A stretch of DNA of 64,000 bases from Methylopila sp. M107 (GCF_000384475.1 NZ_ARWB01000001.1:3227039-3291038); one strand, 5' to 3'. Positions 42,957 through 51,541 are shown, counted from the first letter of the stretch. Numbers and translations: made by a program. Notes: generated from the letters alone by a model not told the origin.

Positions 42957-43619
42957 GTGCGCGCGCTGCTGATCGAAGACGACCGGATGATCGGCCCGAG
43001 CCTCAAGCGCGGCCTCGCCGACGCCGGCATCGTGGTCGACTGGGTCGAGGACGGCGCGACCGGGCTCGCCGCGCTCGACACCTCGGCCTACGCCGTCATC
43101 CTGCTCGATCTCGGCCTGCCGGACGGCTGCGGGCTCTCGGTGCTCGACCGGCTGCGCGGGAGGAGCGACGACACCCCGATCGTGATCCTGACCGCCCGCG
43201 ACGACATCGACACGCGGATCGACGGCCTCGACCGCGGGGCCGACGACTTTCTGGTCAAGCCGTTCGACGTCGACGAGCTCAAGGCCCGCATCCGCGCCGC
43301 CGTCCGCCGCAGCGCCGGCCGGTCCGCCTCGCTGATGGACTGCGGCGAGCTCACCCTCGACCTTGCGACCCGCGAGGTCGCCTATCGCGGCCAGCGCCAC
43401 TCGCTCTCGGCCCGCGAATTCGCCCTGATCCAGGTGCTGGCCGAGCGCCCCGGCGCGATCCTGTCGCGCGCGCAGATCGAGGACCGGATCTATGGTTGGG
43501 GCGAAGAGGTCGAGAGCAACGCGGTCGACGTGCTGATCCACTATGTCCGGCGCAAGTTCGACAAGGACATCGTGCGCAACGTCCGCGGCGTCGGCTGGGT
43601 GATCCCGAAGGCGGGTTGA
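42957..43619 (+). CDS. OmpR-family response regulator, GTG start
   Basis: 220 residues from a GTG at 42957 (VRALLIEDDRMIGPSLKRGL), with CCGGAGC upstream; longer ATG versions would run back through the promoter and the IS end. Receiver phospho-acceptor is D51 (VILLDLGLPDG), K in DDFLVKPFDVDELKAR, and the C-terminal winged helix contains SAREFALIQVLAERPGAILSRAQIEDRIYGW and VIHYVRRKFD-like VLIHYVRRKFDKD. Closest in style to PmrA/QseB. The sensor kinase gene starts 4 bp after the stop. Confidence 0.92.
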   Translation: MRALLIEDDRMIGPSLKRGLADAGIVVDWVEDGATGLAALDTSAYAVILLDLGLPDGCGLSVLDRLRGRSDDTPIVILTARDDIDTRIDGLDRGADDFLVKPFDVDELKARIRAAVRRSAGRSASLMDCGELTLDLATREVAYRGQRHSLSAREFALIQVLAERPGAILSRAQIEDRIYGWGEEVESNAVDVLIHYVRRKFDKDIVRNVRGVGWVIPKAG

Positions 43620-43623
43620 GCGC

Positions 43624-44934
43624 ATGAGGTCGCTGCGCGCCCGCGTCGCCACGGCGCTGTTCATCCTGCTCACCGCCGTCGGCGTGGCGGCGGTCGTCGC
43701 GGCCTACTTCGTCGTCGAGAGCGAGCCGGACGAACTGCTGGACGATCAGCTCCGCCAGATCGCGATGAATGTCGGCGACGAGGCGCGGCCGCTGCCACCG
43801 ATGAATCCGCCGATCGATCGCGACGACGAAATCCTGGTGGTGATCCGCGATTCTGCCGGCGCGCTTATCCGCCGCTCCGACGCGGACGTCGATTTGCCGC
43901 CGGTCGCCGAGACCGGCTTCAGCGACGTCGTGGTCGGCAAGGTGGCGTGGCGCGCCTACGCTCTTCGGACGTCCGACCGGCTGATCCAGATCGCGCAGAG
44001 GCAGGAAACGCGCGACGAGCTCGCCGCCGAGATCGCCTTCCAGACGGTGCTGCCGATCGCGCTTCTGATCCCGCTGTCATGGCTCGTGCTGGGCGTCCTG
44101 ATCACCCGCTTGTTCCGCCCCCTTGATCACCTGACCGAGGAACTGCGGGAGGCCCACGCCGAGCGAAACGCCCCGCTGTCGACCGAAGGGCTGCCGAGCG
44201 AGGTCGTGCCGCTGGTCGAGGAAGTGAACGGGCTGCTCGCGCGCCAGAACGAGCTGCTCGAGCTGCGCAAGCGCTTCGTGTCGGACGCAGCACACCAGCT
44301 CCGCACGCCGCTCACCGCGCTTCAGCTGCAGGTCGGCAATCTGTCCCGCGCGCCGGGCGCGCATGCGGTCGCAAGCGAGATCGCCGAGATTCGCCAGGGC
44401 ATCCTGCGGATGGCGCGCCTCACCTCGCAGCTGCTCGACCTCGCTCGCGCCGAGGCGCCGGACGATCCAGACGCCGCGCCCGCGACCGATCTTGCGCCCG
44501 CTCTGCGGCAGATCATCGAGACCGTTCTGCCGCTCGCGAACGAGCGGGAGATCGATCTGGGCGTCACCTCCGAAATCGCCGCGCGGCTCCGCTGTCGCGA
44601 GCAGGACCTGACGGCGGCGCTCACCAACGTCATCGACAACGCCGTCCGCTACACGCCGTCCGGCGGGCGGGTCGACGTCGCGAGCGAGGTTGTGGGCGAC
44701 GCGGTCGAGGTGACGGTGCGCGACACAGGGCCCGGCGTCGCGACCGCCGAACTCGAGCGCGTGTTCGAGCGCTTCGTGCGCGCCGGCCGCGCGACGTCCG
44801 GGGGCGCGGGGCTGGGGCTCGCCATCGTCAGGGCAGCCGCCGCGCGATCCGGCATGGAGGTACGGCTCGAGAACGCGGAAAATCCGACGGGGCTCAGCGT
44901 CACGATCAGGGCGTCGCTCGCGCCTGCGTCCTGA
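43624..44934 (+). CDS. Sensor histidine kinase (PmrB/QseC-like)
   Basis: 436 residues from the ATG at 43624. First membrane helix about 10-30, periplasmic domain about 31-138, second helix about 139-162, HAMP, HisKA with H224 (SDAAHQLRTPLTALQLQV), HATPase with NVIDNAVRYTPSGG, DTGPGVA and GGAGLGLAIVRAAA. The acidic periplasmic stretch (SEPDELLDDQL) would suit metal or cationic ligands, as in PmrB, but this is a weak hint. It pairs with the OmpR-type regulator. Confidence 0.92.
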   Translation: MRSLRARVATALFILLTAVGVAAVVAAYFVVESEPDELLDDQLRQIAMNVGDEARPLPPMNPPIDRDDEILVVIRDSAGALIRRSDADVDLPPVAETGFSDVVVGKVAWRAYALRTSDRLIQIAQRQETRDELAAEIAFQTVLPIALLIPLSWLVLGVLITRLFRPLDHLTEELREAHAERNAPLSTEGLPSEVVPLVEEVNGLLARQNELLELRKRFVSDAAHQLRTPLTALQLQVGNLSRAPGAHAVASEIAEIRQGILRMARLTSQLLDLARAEAPDDPDAAPATDLAPALRQIIETVLPLANEREIDLGVTSEIAARLRCREQDLTAALTNVIDNAVRYTPSGGRVDVASEVVGDAVEVTVRDTGPGVATAELERVFERFVRAGRATSGGAGLGLAIVRAAAARSGMEVRLENAENPTGLSVTIRASLAPAS

Positions 44935-44978
44935 CGATCCGTGAAGAGGCGCCGACGACGAATGCTCTGCTTGGATCA

Positions 44979-45050
44979 TGGCTGTTCTGGGCGCTGCTCG
45001 CAGCGGCGTTTGCGGCGCTGACCGCGATCTTCGCAACGTTGCGGCCCTGA
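44979..45050 (+). pseudogene. Remnant of a small EamA-family (COG2510-like) transporter
   Basis: After the kinase stop, one frame reads WLFWALLAAAFAALTAIFA, the typical first helix of the 140-residue EamA transporters, then TLRP and a stop at 45048. No start codon lies in frame nearby and no continuation is visible in other frames. It looks like a decayed 5' fragment. Confidence 0.45.
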
Positions 45051-45090
45051 TCGCGGGCCGCGAAGTCCGCCTTGAGCCGATCGATCGCAA

Positions 45091-45124
45091 CCGGCTCAAG
45101 GCGCGGCCTTCAAGCCGGTTTTTT
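45091..45124 (+). terminator. Rho-independent terminator after the sensor kinase
   Basis: CCGGCTCAAGG (45091-45101) pairs with CCTTCAAGCCGG (45107-45118) with one bulge, followed by six T residues. It overlaps the 3' end of the opposing LLM gene. An alternative stem CCTTGAGCCG/CGGCTCAAGG (45070-45079 with 45092-45101) competes with it. Confidence 0.7.
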
Positions 45125-46438
45125 GGCGAGCGGAACGCGCAGTTCCTTGACGTGCGCGCCGCGGACGTCGATGCGGCCGTCCTCCGGCATGTCGACCTGG
45201 GGAACCTCGAGTGGCGCCGTGCGGCTCGCGCCGATCTGCGTCGCGAGGCTCGCGACCGGCTCGGTCTTGGCCCAGATCGGCAGGCCGTCGCTGTCGCGGA
45301 AGTTCGGGATGACTTCCGTCGCCATCAGGTCGAGGCTCTTGCGGATCAGCCAGTTCGGCATCGCGCCGAAGTCGGCGACATGGATGATCTTGCCGGCGCC
45401 GAGCTCGTTCGTGATGCTTTCAAGCTGGTCCCGCACCGTCTTCGGCGAGCCGACGATCGCCCAGCCCTCGCTGGTCAGCTCCTCATACGACATCGCGCCT
45501 ATGTCGCGGTCGCGGTAGCCGCCGCCGGTCATCGCCGCGCGGATCGAGTCGACGCTAAAATGTCCGGGCGGAAACGCGTCGTGATGCTTGCTGCGGTTGA
45601 TGTTCTGGAACAGCCAGAGCAGATGCGGCTCGGCCTCGAGACGCGCCTGGGCGTCGGTCTCGGCGACGTGGATGAACAGCACGAGCGCGACCTGGTCCGG
45701 ACCGGCCTCGTAGCCATAGCCGCGCGCCAGATTCCTGAAGGTGGTGACGTTCTTCTTCAGAACCTTCCGCGGCGAGAACAGCGCCTGATAGGTGTATTTG
45801 TGGCGCGCAGCGCGATCGAGCGTGACGTGCGAGCCGGCGGCCGGAATCCAGATGTCCGGACAGGGCTTCTGGAGCGGCTTCGGCCAGAGGTTGGCGTAAG
45901 GCACGTGGAAATACTTGCCCTGCCATTCAAACGGACCTTCGTCCGTGAACGCCTTGATCATCAGGTCGTGCGCTTCCCAGTAACGGTCGCGCGCATGGGT
46001 CGGGTTCATGACGCCGGCGGCGTGGTAGTTCATGCCGTGTCCCATCGGCAGGCCGACGATGAGCCGCCCGCCGCTCATCACGTCGAGCAGCGCGATGTCC
46101 TCGGCGGCCCGGATCGGCGACGTGTAGGTGTTCAGGATCGGACCGATCGAGCCGACCTTGATGCGCGAGGTCTTGCCGATCAGATAGGCGGCGGCGAGGT
46201 TCGACGACGGCGTCATGCCGACCGGGCCGCCCATCTGGGTGGTGGTCAGGATGCCGTCGAAGCCGAGCTTCTCGCCGAACGCCAGCGTGTCGAAATAGGT
46301 GTCGAGCGACGCCTTGCCGAGCACGGAATCCCAATGCTTGTTCGGCAGGTCGATGTAGAGCGATTTCGGCCGATCGAGCGCATGCGGGACGTACGGATAG
46401 GCGCCGTAGTTGAAAAGGTGGAATTCCAGTTTGCTCAT
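45110..46438 (-). CDS. LLM-class (luciferase-like) flavin-dependent monooxygenase
   Basis: 442 residues from the ATG at 46438 with GGAGAGTTCT upstream. It is a bacterial luciferase-like TIM barrel: TYFDTLAFGEKLGFDGILTT, LIVGLPMGHGMNYHAAG, WPKPLQKPCPDIWIPAAGS and GWAIVGSPKTVRDQLESI. Class members use reduced FMN from a separate reductase to oxygenate or cleave C-S, C-N or C-C bonds. The only flavin reductase gene in the window is at 59848-60375, in an operon with the same operator. It is divergent from an alpha/beta hydrolase across paired operators at 46495-46534. Substrate unknown. Confidence 0.92.
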   Translation of the reverse strand: MSKLEFHLFNYGAYPYVPHALDRPKSLYIDLPNKHWDSVLGKASLDTYFDTLAFGEKLGFDGILTTTQMGGPVGMTPSSNLAAAYLIGKTSRIKVGSIGPILNTYTSPIRAAEDIALLDVMSGGRLIVGLPMGHGMNYHAAGVMNPTHARDRYWEAHDLMIKAFTDEGPFEWQGKYFHVPYANLWPKPLQKPCPDIWIPAAGSHVTLDRAARHKYTYQALFSPRKVLKKNVTTFRNLARGYGYEAGPDQVALVLFIHVAETDAQARLEAEPHLLWLFQNINRSKHHDAFPPGHFSVDSIRAAMTGGGYRDRDIGAMSYEELTSEGWAIVGSPKTVRDQLESITNELGAGKIIHVADFGAMPNWLIRKSLDLMATEVIPNFRDSDGLPIWAKTEPVASLATQIGASRTAPLEVPQVDMPEDGRIDVRGAHVKELRVPLAKKPA

Positions 46439-46494
46439 AGAACTCTCCAGGGCCTCTCCGGTCCGGAACGAGATTGACGGCTTGTGCCAGCATG

Positions 46495-46534
46495 TGTACC
46501 GATATTAGAACGCGATAGCACGATATTCGGACAA
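46495..46534. promoter_or_regulatory. Paired 19-bp operators (island regulon), divergent LLM/hydrolase promoter
   Basis: Site 1 TGTACCGATATTAGAACGC (46495-46513) and site 2 TAGCACGATATTCGGACAA (46516-46534) start 21 bp apart and share the ATATT centre. They match the stronger sites at 51133-51151 (10 and 12 of 19 positions). Site 2 ends 17 bp before the hydrolase ATG. Confidence 0.5.
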
Positions 46535-46551
46535 ATGCCAAGGAGGTTTCG

Positions 46552-47391
46552 ATGAGCCCTGCCGACCAAAAGCCGGAACAGGAAGGCCGCTTCTGGACCG
46601 AACCCAGCTTTGTCGAGGTCGACGGGCTCGCGACCGCCTACCGCCGGAAGGGAGCGGGCGACATCGTCCTGTTCCTCCACGGCGCCGGCATGACGCGGAC
46701 CTGGCTGCCCATCTATGAAAGCCTTTCGAAGTCGTTCGACACCCTCGTTCCGGAGCATCCGGGCTTCGGCGACACGCCGCGGCCCGATACGCTCGAAGGC
46801 TTCGACGACCTCGTTCTGCATTACGACGCGCTGATCCGCGAACTGAAGCTCGACAAGCCGATCCATCTGGTCGGTCACTCGCTCGGCGGTTGGATCGCGG
46901 CAAGCCTTGCGGTTTTTTACCCGGAACGCTTCGCCAGCGTCACCCTGCTGCAGCCGATGGGCATTCTGCTGCCCGAAGCGCCCTCCGCCGACCCGTTCCG
47001 CTGGTCGCCGGAGGAAACCGGCGAGATACTGTTCTCGGGCGCCGGCGCGAACTATGGCGAGTACTTTGAAGGCGGCGACCCGGTCGAGAACGCGGTGCGC
47101 GAATATGAGGAGAGCATCACATTCGCCCGCCTCACCTGGAATCCGCGCTACGACTGGAAGTTCGACCACCGCCTCGCGCGCGTCACGATCCCGGTGTCGG
47201 CGGTGGGCTTCGCGGACGACCGCTACATTCCGGTCGCCCAGATCCGGCGCTGGGCCGAACTGATCCCCGGCGCGGAGTTCGTACTGCTCTCCGGCGCGAA
47301 CGGCGAGCCGGCGTCGCACCTTGCGAACGTCCAGCAGCCGGACAAGATCGCCGAGATCGTCAAGCAGACAGCAAGCCGCGCCAAGCGCTGA
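46552..47391 (+). CDS. Alpha/beta hydrolase
   Basis: 279 residues from the ATG at 46552, preceded by a strong AAGGAGGT site. The oxyanion segment is LFLHGAGMTRTW, the nucleophile elbow GHSLGGWIA, the acid probably D in AVGFADDRYIP, and the catalytic histidine in PASHLANVQQP. It resembles MhpC/meta-cleavage-product hydrolases and epoxide-hydrolase-type enzymes. It is divergent from the LLM monooxygenase, sharing its operators, so hydrolysis of the monooxygenase product is plausible. Confidence 0.9.
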   Translation: MSPADQKPEQEGRFWTEPSFVEVDGLATAYRRKGAGDIVLFLHGAGMTRTWLPIYESLSKSFDTLVPEHPGFGDTPRPDTLEGFDDLVLHYDALIRELKLDKPIHLVGHSLGGWIAASLAVFYPERFASVTLLQPMGILLPEAPSADPFRWSPEETGEILFSGAGANYGEYFEGGDPVENAVREYEESITFARLTWNPRYDWKFDHRLARVTIPVSAVGFADDRYIPVAQIRRWAELIPGAEFVLLSGANGEPASHLANVQQPDKIAEIVKQTASRAKR

Positions 47392-47409
47392 GCCATGCGC
47401 TGAACGAGA

Positions 47410-47440
47410 CGGCGCGCCGAGTAATGGCCTCGGCGCGCCG
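47410..47440. terminator. Perfect hairpin between convergent genes
   Basis: Arms CGGCGCGCCGAG (47410-47421) and CTCGGCGCGCCG (47429-47440) form a 12-bp stem with loop TAATGGC, between the 3' ends of the hydrolase and MoaF-like genes. The stem-loop junction GTAATGGCC is the same as in the hairpin at 9998-10031. There is no long T-run. Confidence 0.6.
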
Positions 47441-47534
47441 CAACGCTCGGTCTCGGCTTCGTCGTCGCCATGGCGAGCGAAAAACGGCGCGACGGCTGAA
47501 GGCCGAGCGCCGCTCTCCCGCGTGGAATCGACCC

Positions 47535-48347
47535 TCAGACGCCGGCCGGGATGGCGTGCACCAAAGTCATCTTGGCGCCGACGGTGTTGTTGCCGGTCTG
47601 CCAGCTGTGGCTGTCGGCGCCGAAGATCTTCCCGATCGACGTCATGGCGCGGTGATCCTCAACGGTCACGGCCAGGCAGGGGAGAAGCTTCTCGGTCCAG
47701 GCGACGAGATATAGTTCCTCGCCGAGATCGAAATAGGCGGCTTCGTCGAACTCGCCGATCCCGGCGTCGGGACCCTTCCAGCAATACCAGTAATAATATT
47801 TGTCGTTCTGGTAGTAGTGATCGTAGACGTGCGTGTCGGAATACACGTATCGAAGATACTTGCCGAGCAGCGCGGACGTGCGCGGGTAATCGTGCGATCC
47901 CGCGACGTCGATTGTCCCGCTGCGATAGGACAGCTTCGGGACGCTCTGCGAGCCGCTGCGCTCGATCCGGGTCAGGAGGTTCTCGTTCTCGAGGCTGCGG
48001 TCGGCGACGGAGCCTTCGATCAGGAGGGCGGTCCCCTTCGCAAGATCGAGCCACAGGCTGAACGACAGAAGCTGGTCGGTCCGATCGATGAAGTCGACGA
48101 AGTATCCGCCGTCCCGCATCCAGAACGCCTGGTAGGGCTGACCGAGAACCCCCGGACGGCCGGCGAGGCTCCAATTGAGGACGTCGCCGGTTTCGAAATC
48201 CAGCGCGAGTTCTGTGCCGCCGGCTAGGAAAATCGTGTGTTTCCGGCCGCTCAGCTCCGTCGACGGGTCAGGCCGGCCTCCGGCATGATTGGCGAGAATG
48301 TCGGCGATCTGCGGCCAGTCGCCTGCATTCGTGGACGCGCTTGTCAT
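47535..48347 (-). CDS. MoaF-domain-like protein
   Basis: 270 residues from the ATG at 48347 (MTSASTNAGDWPQIADIL). No signal peptide. The N-half contains LDFETGDVLNWSL and the C-half the MoaF-like DLGEELYLVAWTEKLLPCLAVTVEDHRAMTSIGKIFG, followed by NNTVGAKMTLVHAIP. MoaF domains have a lipocalin-like barrel; despite the name, a role in molybdenum cofactor synthesis is not secure, and they often sit in catabolic clusters. A tyrosine-rich stretch (DHYYQNDKYYYWYCW) lies between. It is convergent with the hydrolase gene. Confidence 0.65.
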   Translation of the reverse strand: MTSASTNAGDWPQIADILANHAGGRPDPSTELSGRKHTIFLAGGTELALDFETGDVLNWSLAGRPGVLGQPYQAFWMRDGGYFVDFIDRTDQLLSFSLWLDLAKGTALLIEGSVADRSLENENLLTRIERSGSQSVPKLSYRSGTIDVAGSHDYPRTSALLGKYLRYVYSDTHVYDHYYQNDKYYYWYCWKGPDAGIGEFDEAAYFDLGEELYLVAWTEKLLPCLAVTVEDHRAMTSIGKIFGADSHSWQTGNNTVGAKMTLVHAIPAGV

Positions 48348-48526
48348 CGGGGAGCATATCCAATTGTTGGGCGCGAAACCGTATCGCGGGATGTCGCCGC
48401 CCGACGCCCCCTCAACCGGTGACAGCGAAGATTTCGTCGCGCGCCAAACCCCATGTCACCCAACCAAGGTATTTTGGCTGCTGCAGTTTTGGCCGATGAA
48501 CGAACCGGGCTGTATGGGAGCTAGCG

Positions 48527-49957
48527 ATGGCCGCTCGGCAGAGCGCTCCGGCATTGACGGCGATGCTCGGCGCGAGCGGGCGGACGGACGGCAGCTCGCC
48601 CGGGGCAGGGCGGGGCTGGCGCGTCTCCACGTATAAATCGCGCGCCGAGACGGTTCGGACGATCAGCGAACTTCCCGCCGACGCAGACGTCGTCGTCATC
48701 GGCGCCGGCATCGCCGGCGTCTCGGCCGCGCTGTTCCTTAACGAGAAAGGGCTGCGGACCGTCGTCCTGGAGAAGGGCTTCGTCGCGGGCGAGCAATCGA
48801 GCCGGGCCTTCGGCTGGATCTACACGAACGGTTGGGACACCGGAAAGCTCGAGCTCGCCAATCGCTCGAAGGCCATCTGGGATAGCTTCGCGTCCCGGTT
48901 CGGCGAAGACATCGGCTTCCGCCGCTCCGGAAACTTCATGCTGCTTGCGACCGACGACGAGGTCGACGTCCAGAAGGCATGGCTCAAGTCCGCCCTCGAG
49001 GCGCAACCCCAAATGGACGCGCGATTCATTTCGGGATCTGAGCTCGACGGCCACATTCCGGGCGCGTCGGAGAAGTTCAAGGCCGCGCTCCACCAGGCCA
49101 GCGACGGCACCGCCGAGCCGACCTATTCGGTTTCCGCCATCGCCCGCGGGGCCATCCGCGAAGGGGTGCGCATCGTCTCGCCCTGCGCCGCGCGGACCAT
49201 CGACCGCGAAGTCGGCAAGGTCTGCGGCGTGCGCACCGAACTCGGCTACATCAAGACGCGACACGTCGTCATCGCCGGTGGAGCCTGGTCGTCGCTGTTC
49301 GCCGGCAATCTCGGCGTTCATCTGCCGCAGCTCGCCATCAACTCGTCGATGCAGTGGCTGAGCCGGATTGACGACGCCTTGCCGGGGGCCGGCAACGGCC
49401 CTGACTTTACCTGGCGGCGGATGGACAACGGCGAGACGGCGGTCGGCGTCGCGCGCAATGTCTTCCCGATCACGAAGGATAGCTTTCGCTTCTTCCGCGA
49501 TTTCGTTCCCGCGCTTAAGCACTCGAGGGATCTGCTCAAGATACGCCTGTCGCGCGACCTGATCGCGTCGCTGCGCGTGAAGTCGCGATGGACCGGAGAG
49601 GAAAGAACGCCGTTTGAGGACGTGCGCGTGCTCGCAGGCCGGCTCGACGTCCACGAGACGAACCGCGCGCTCGCAAATCTTCGCCGCGCCTATCCGCAGT
49701 ACGAGGGCGCCGAGGTGAAGGAGCGCTGGGGATCGATGATCGACGCCACGCCTGACTCCACCCAATTCGTCTGCGACGTTCCTAGCGTCCCAGGCCTGTT
49801 CGTCATCACAGGATTTTCCGGGAACGGACTGACCTCGGCTCCGGGGTCGGGCGAAATGATCTCGGAAATGGTCGCTGGCGAGAAGACGACCTGCGATCCC
49901 TCGATCTACCGGTTCGGCCGTTTCACGGACGGCTCGAAGTTCGTCTTCCGCCATTGA
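48527..49957 (+). CDS. FAD-dependent oxidoreductase (DAO family)
   Basis: 476 residues from the ATG at 48527 with GGGAGC upstream; ATG at 48563 is an alternative. After a 45-residue leader, the FAD Rossmann motif is DVVVIGAGIAGVSAALFLNEKGL, then SSRAFGWIYTNGW and a C-terminal FVITGFSGNGLTSAPGSGEMI closing the FAD site. The family (OrdL/PuuB/glycine oxidase-like) oxidises C-N bonds of amines and amino acids. It lies in the catabolic island between the MoaF-like and LuxR genes. Substrate unknown. Confidence 0.9.
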   Translation: MAARQSAPALTAMLGASGRTDGSSPGAGRGWRVSTYKSRAETVRTISELPADADVVVIGAGIAGVSAALFLNEKGLRTVVLEKGFVAGEQSSRAFGWIYTNGWDTGKLELANRSKAIWDSFASRFGEDIGFRRSGNFMLLATDDEVDVQKAWLKSALEAQPQMDARFISGSELDGHIPGASEKFKAALHQASDGTAEPTYSVSAIARGAIREGVRIVSPCAARTIDREVGKVCGVRTELGYIKTRHVVIAGGAWSSLFAGNLGVHLPQLAINSSMQWLSRIDDALPGAGNGPDFTWRRMDNGETAVGVARNVFPITKDSFRFFRDFVPALKHSRDLLKIRLSRDLIASLRVKSRWTGEERTPFEDVRVLAGRLDVHETNRALANLRRAYPQYEGAEVKERWGSMIDATPDSTQFVCDVPSVPGLFVITGFSGNGLTSAPGSGEMISEMVAGEKTTCDPSIYRFGRFTDGSKFVFRH

Positions 49958-49985
49958 GCGCCTGATCGCGGACCGCTTTCCGAGA

Positions 49986-50810
49986 TCAGCTGAACGCGGC
50001 GGCCTCGCGGAGCGGGGAGAACTCGATGTAGCGCGTGAACAGCTCGTTCTGCGAGCTGATGCCGAGCTTGGCGTAGGCGCGCTTGCGATGGGTCGAGGCC
50101 GTGTTTTGCGAGATGCCGAGCAGCATGCTGATCGCGTTGATGTTGTACCCGATCGCGATGTGCGCGCAGACCTCGGCCTCGCGCGGCGAAATCGCACCGA
50201 ACCGCCTGAGGTCCGACCGGATGTGTGCGAGCAACTTTCTGCGTCGTTCGCTGGAGCATTGCCCCGGAGCGTCGGCAGGCTGCGCTTCCTCGCAAGTCGT
50301 CAGCGCCAGGTGCCGGCGCATGGCGCACATGGTCAGCGACGAATAGGTCCCGATCGTCGCGATTTCCGCGTCGGTGAAACCGTGGTCGAACTGGCGGGAG
50401 AGGCAGGCGTAGATATAGCGGTCATCGATACGGTACTGGATGACGAGTTCACGCGAACCGCATTCCGAGACTCGCAATTCGTCCGCAGAGCGACCCAGGA
50501 TGATCGGAGTTCCGCCTTCGTGGTCGGCGAATGTCAGGCCCTGCCGAAGATCGAACTTCCCGACATGTTCCTTGCAGTCTCGCACGTCGAACTCCGGGCC
50601 GGCCGAAAACAGTCCTCGCGTCCGGTCGTCGCCGGTGCGCAGCAGCACACGGCAATTGTCGACCGGCGTCAGGCTGTTGAACAGAGCGAGCAACCGCTCC
50701 GCGAAGCCTTCCGTTCCAATGGCGCCGATCAAAGCGCCGATCGCGTCGATTGGCGCGGGAAGCGGCGGCCATTTGCTGACCACGTCTCCGTCGAGCTGCG
50801 CTCCAAGCAC
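49986..50810 (-). CDS. LuxR-family transcriptional regulator
   Basis: 274 residues from the ATG at 50810. The N-terminal 190 residues are a GAF-like sensor region (TRGLFSAGPEFDVRD, RIDDRYIYACLSRQFDHGFTDAEIATI). The C-terminal LuxR HTH is ISPREAEVCAHIAIGYNINAISMLLGISQNTASTHRKRAYAKLGISSQNEL. No receiver domain or autoinducer domain is visible. It lies 4 bp after the small barrel-protein gene, so both are probably on one transcript from the operator region at 51133. Confidence 0.88.
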   Translation of the reverse strand: MLGAQLDGDVVSKWPPLPAPIDAIGALIGAIGTEGFAERLLALFNSLTPVDNCRVLLRTGDDRTRGLFSAGPEFDVRDCKEHVGKFDLRQGLTFADHEGGTPIILGRSADELRVSECGSRELVIQYRIDDRYIYACLSRQFDHGFTDAEIATIGTYSSLTMCAMRRHLALTTCEEAQPADAPGQCSSERRRKLLAHIRSDLRRFGAISPREAEVCAHIAIGYNINAISMLLGISQNTASTHRKRAYAKLGISSQNELFTRYIEFSPLREAAAFS

Positions 50811-50814
50811 GGGG

Positions 50815-51117
50815 TTATGCTCCGATCGAACCGGTCGGCTCGATCGTCTCGGTCCAGGTGACTGAGATCAGATCGACCAGCGTCTCCCACTCCTGAAAGG
50901 CCGGGAAATAGGACGTGTCCGCCAGCGCTTCGTCCGCCAGCGCCTTGGCTTCCCAGGTCCAGATATCGAACAGCGTGCCGTCCTCGGCCTCTGTCAGCAG
51001 CGCCTTAACGTCCGGATAGCGGACCCGATATTCCGCGAGCAACTGGGGACGGATCTCGAGAAGGCGCGCCTTGGCCCCGGGCTTCGGCTTCAGATGCACA
51101 ATTTCAATCGCAGTCAT
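50815..51117 (-). CDS. Small dimeric alpha/beta-barrel-type protein (ABM/NIPSNAP-like)
   Basis: 100 residues from the ATG at 51117 (MTAIEIVHLKPKPGAKARLL), with GAGGATCAT upstream on the coding strand. The pattern of strand, helix with YRVRYPDVKALL, and LFDIWTWEAKALADEAL fits a ferredoxin-like ABM fold of small oxygenases and isomerases. The first of the paired operators lies 15 bp upstream of its start. Reaction unknown; assignment rests on pattern and length. Confidence 0.65.
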   Translation of the reverse strand: MTAIEIVHLKPKPGAKARLLEIRPQLLAEYRVRYPDVKALLTEAEDGTLFDIWTWEAKALADEALADTSYFPAFQEWETLVDLISVTWTETIEPTGSIGA

Positions 51118-51132
51118 ATGATCCTCGCTCAA

Positions 51133-51172
51133 ATGTTCGATATACGAACATATAAGATCGATATTCGCACAG
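51133..51172. promoter_or_regulatory. Paired 19-bp operators (best copy), upstream of barrel protein and ABC importer
   Basis: Site 1 ATGTTCGATATACGAACAT (51133-51151) is a perfect inverted repeat with a 5-bp centre. Site 2 AAGATCGATATTCGCACAG (51154-51172) starts exactly 21 bp later. The same pair arrangement occurs at 46495 and 58492, the latter beside the IclR gene, so IclR is the probable binder. Confidence 0.65.
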
Positions 51173-51541
51173 AGTAGCGAGGTGACGGGTCGTGTCAAGT
51201 GTCGCGGTCTCCGACGATCCACGCTTGAAGGGTGAGCGGTGAGCCGCGGCGAACGCCGCGCTTATCGGCTCGCTCCACGCGATCGCGCTCGTTTGCTCAT
51301 CTGCGGTGTTTGGCGGGCAATGCGGCGCGGACTCGCTCGTGTCCGGCGTGTCGATTGCGGCGATGCCGCGACGCACCCTCGGGGCTCTGAAGGGCTGCGC
51401 ACAGAATTTGTGCAGTGCGGTGAAAGCTCAATCTGTAGTCACCGGGAGAGGGTATGTATCCCGTTTTCGGGCCTCATTAGCATGACGGTTCCAGTCATGG
51501 CGTCCAACCGCATTCCAGTTGGCGGGCTCGAAAGGGAAGAC
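51173..51541. other. Promoter/leader region of the ABC importer, no gene
   Basis: About 370 bp between the paired operators and the binding-protein start. It holds a perfect inverted repeat GCACA-GAATT-TGTGC at 51399-51413, possibly a second regulator site, and GGGAAGAC as ribosome site before 51542. No convincing coding frame is seen. Confidence 0.45.
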
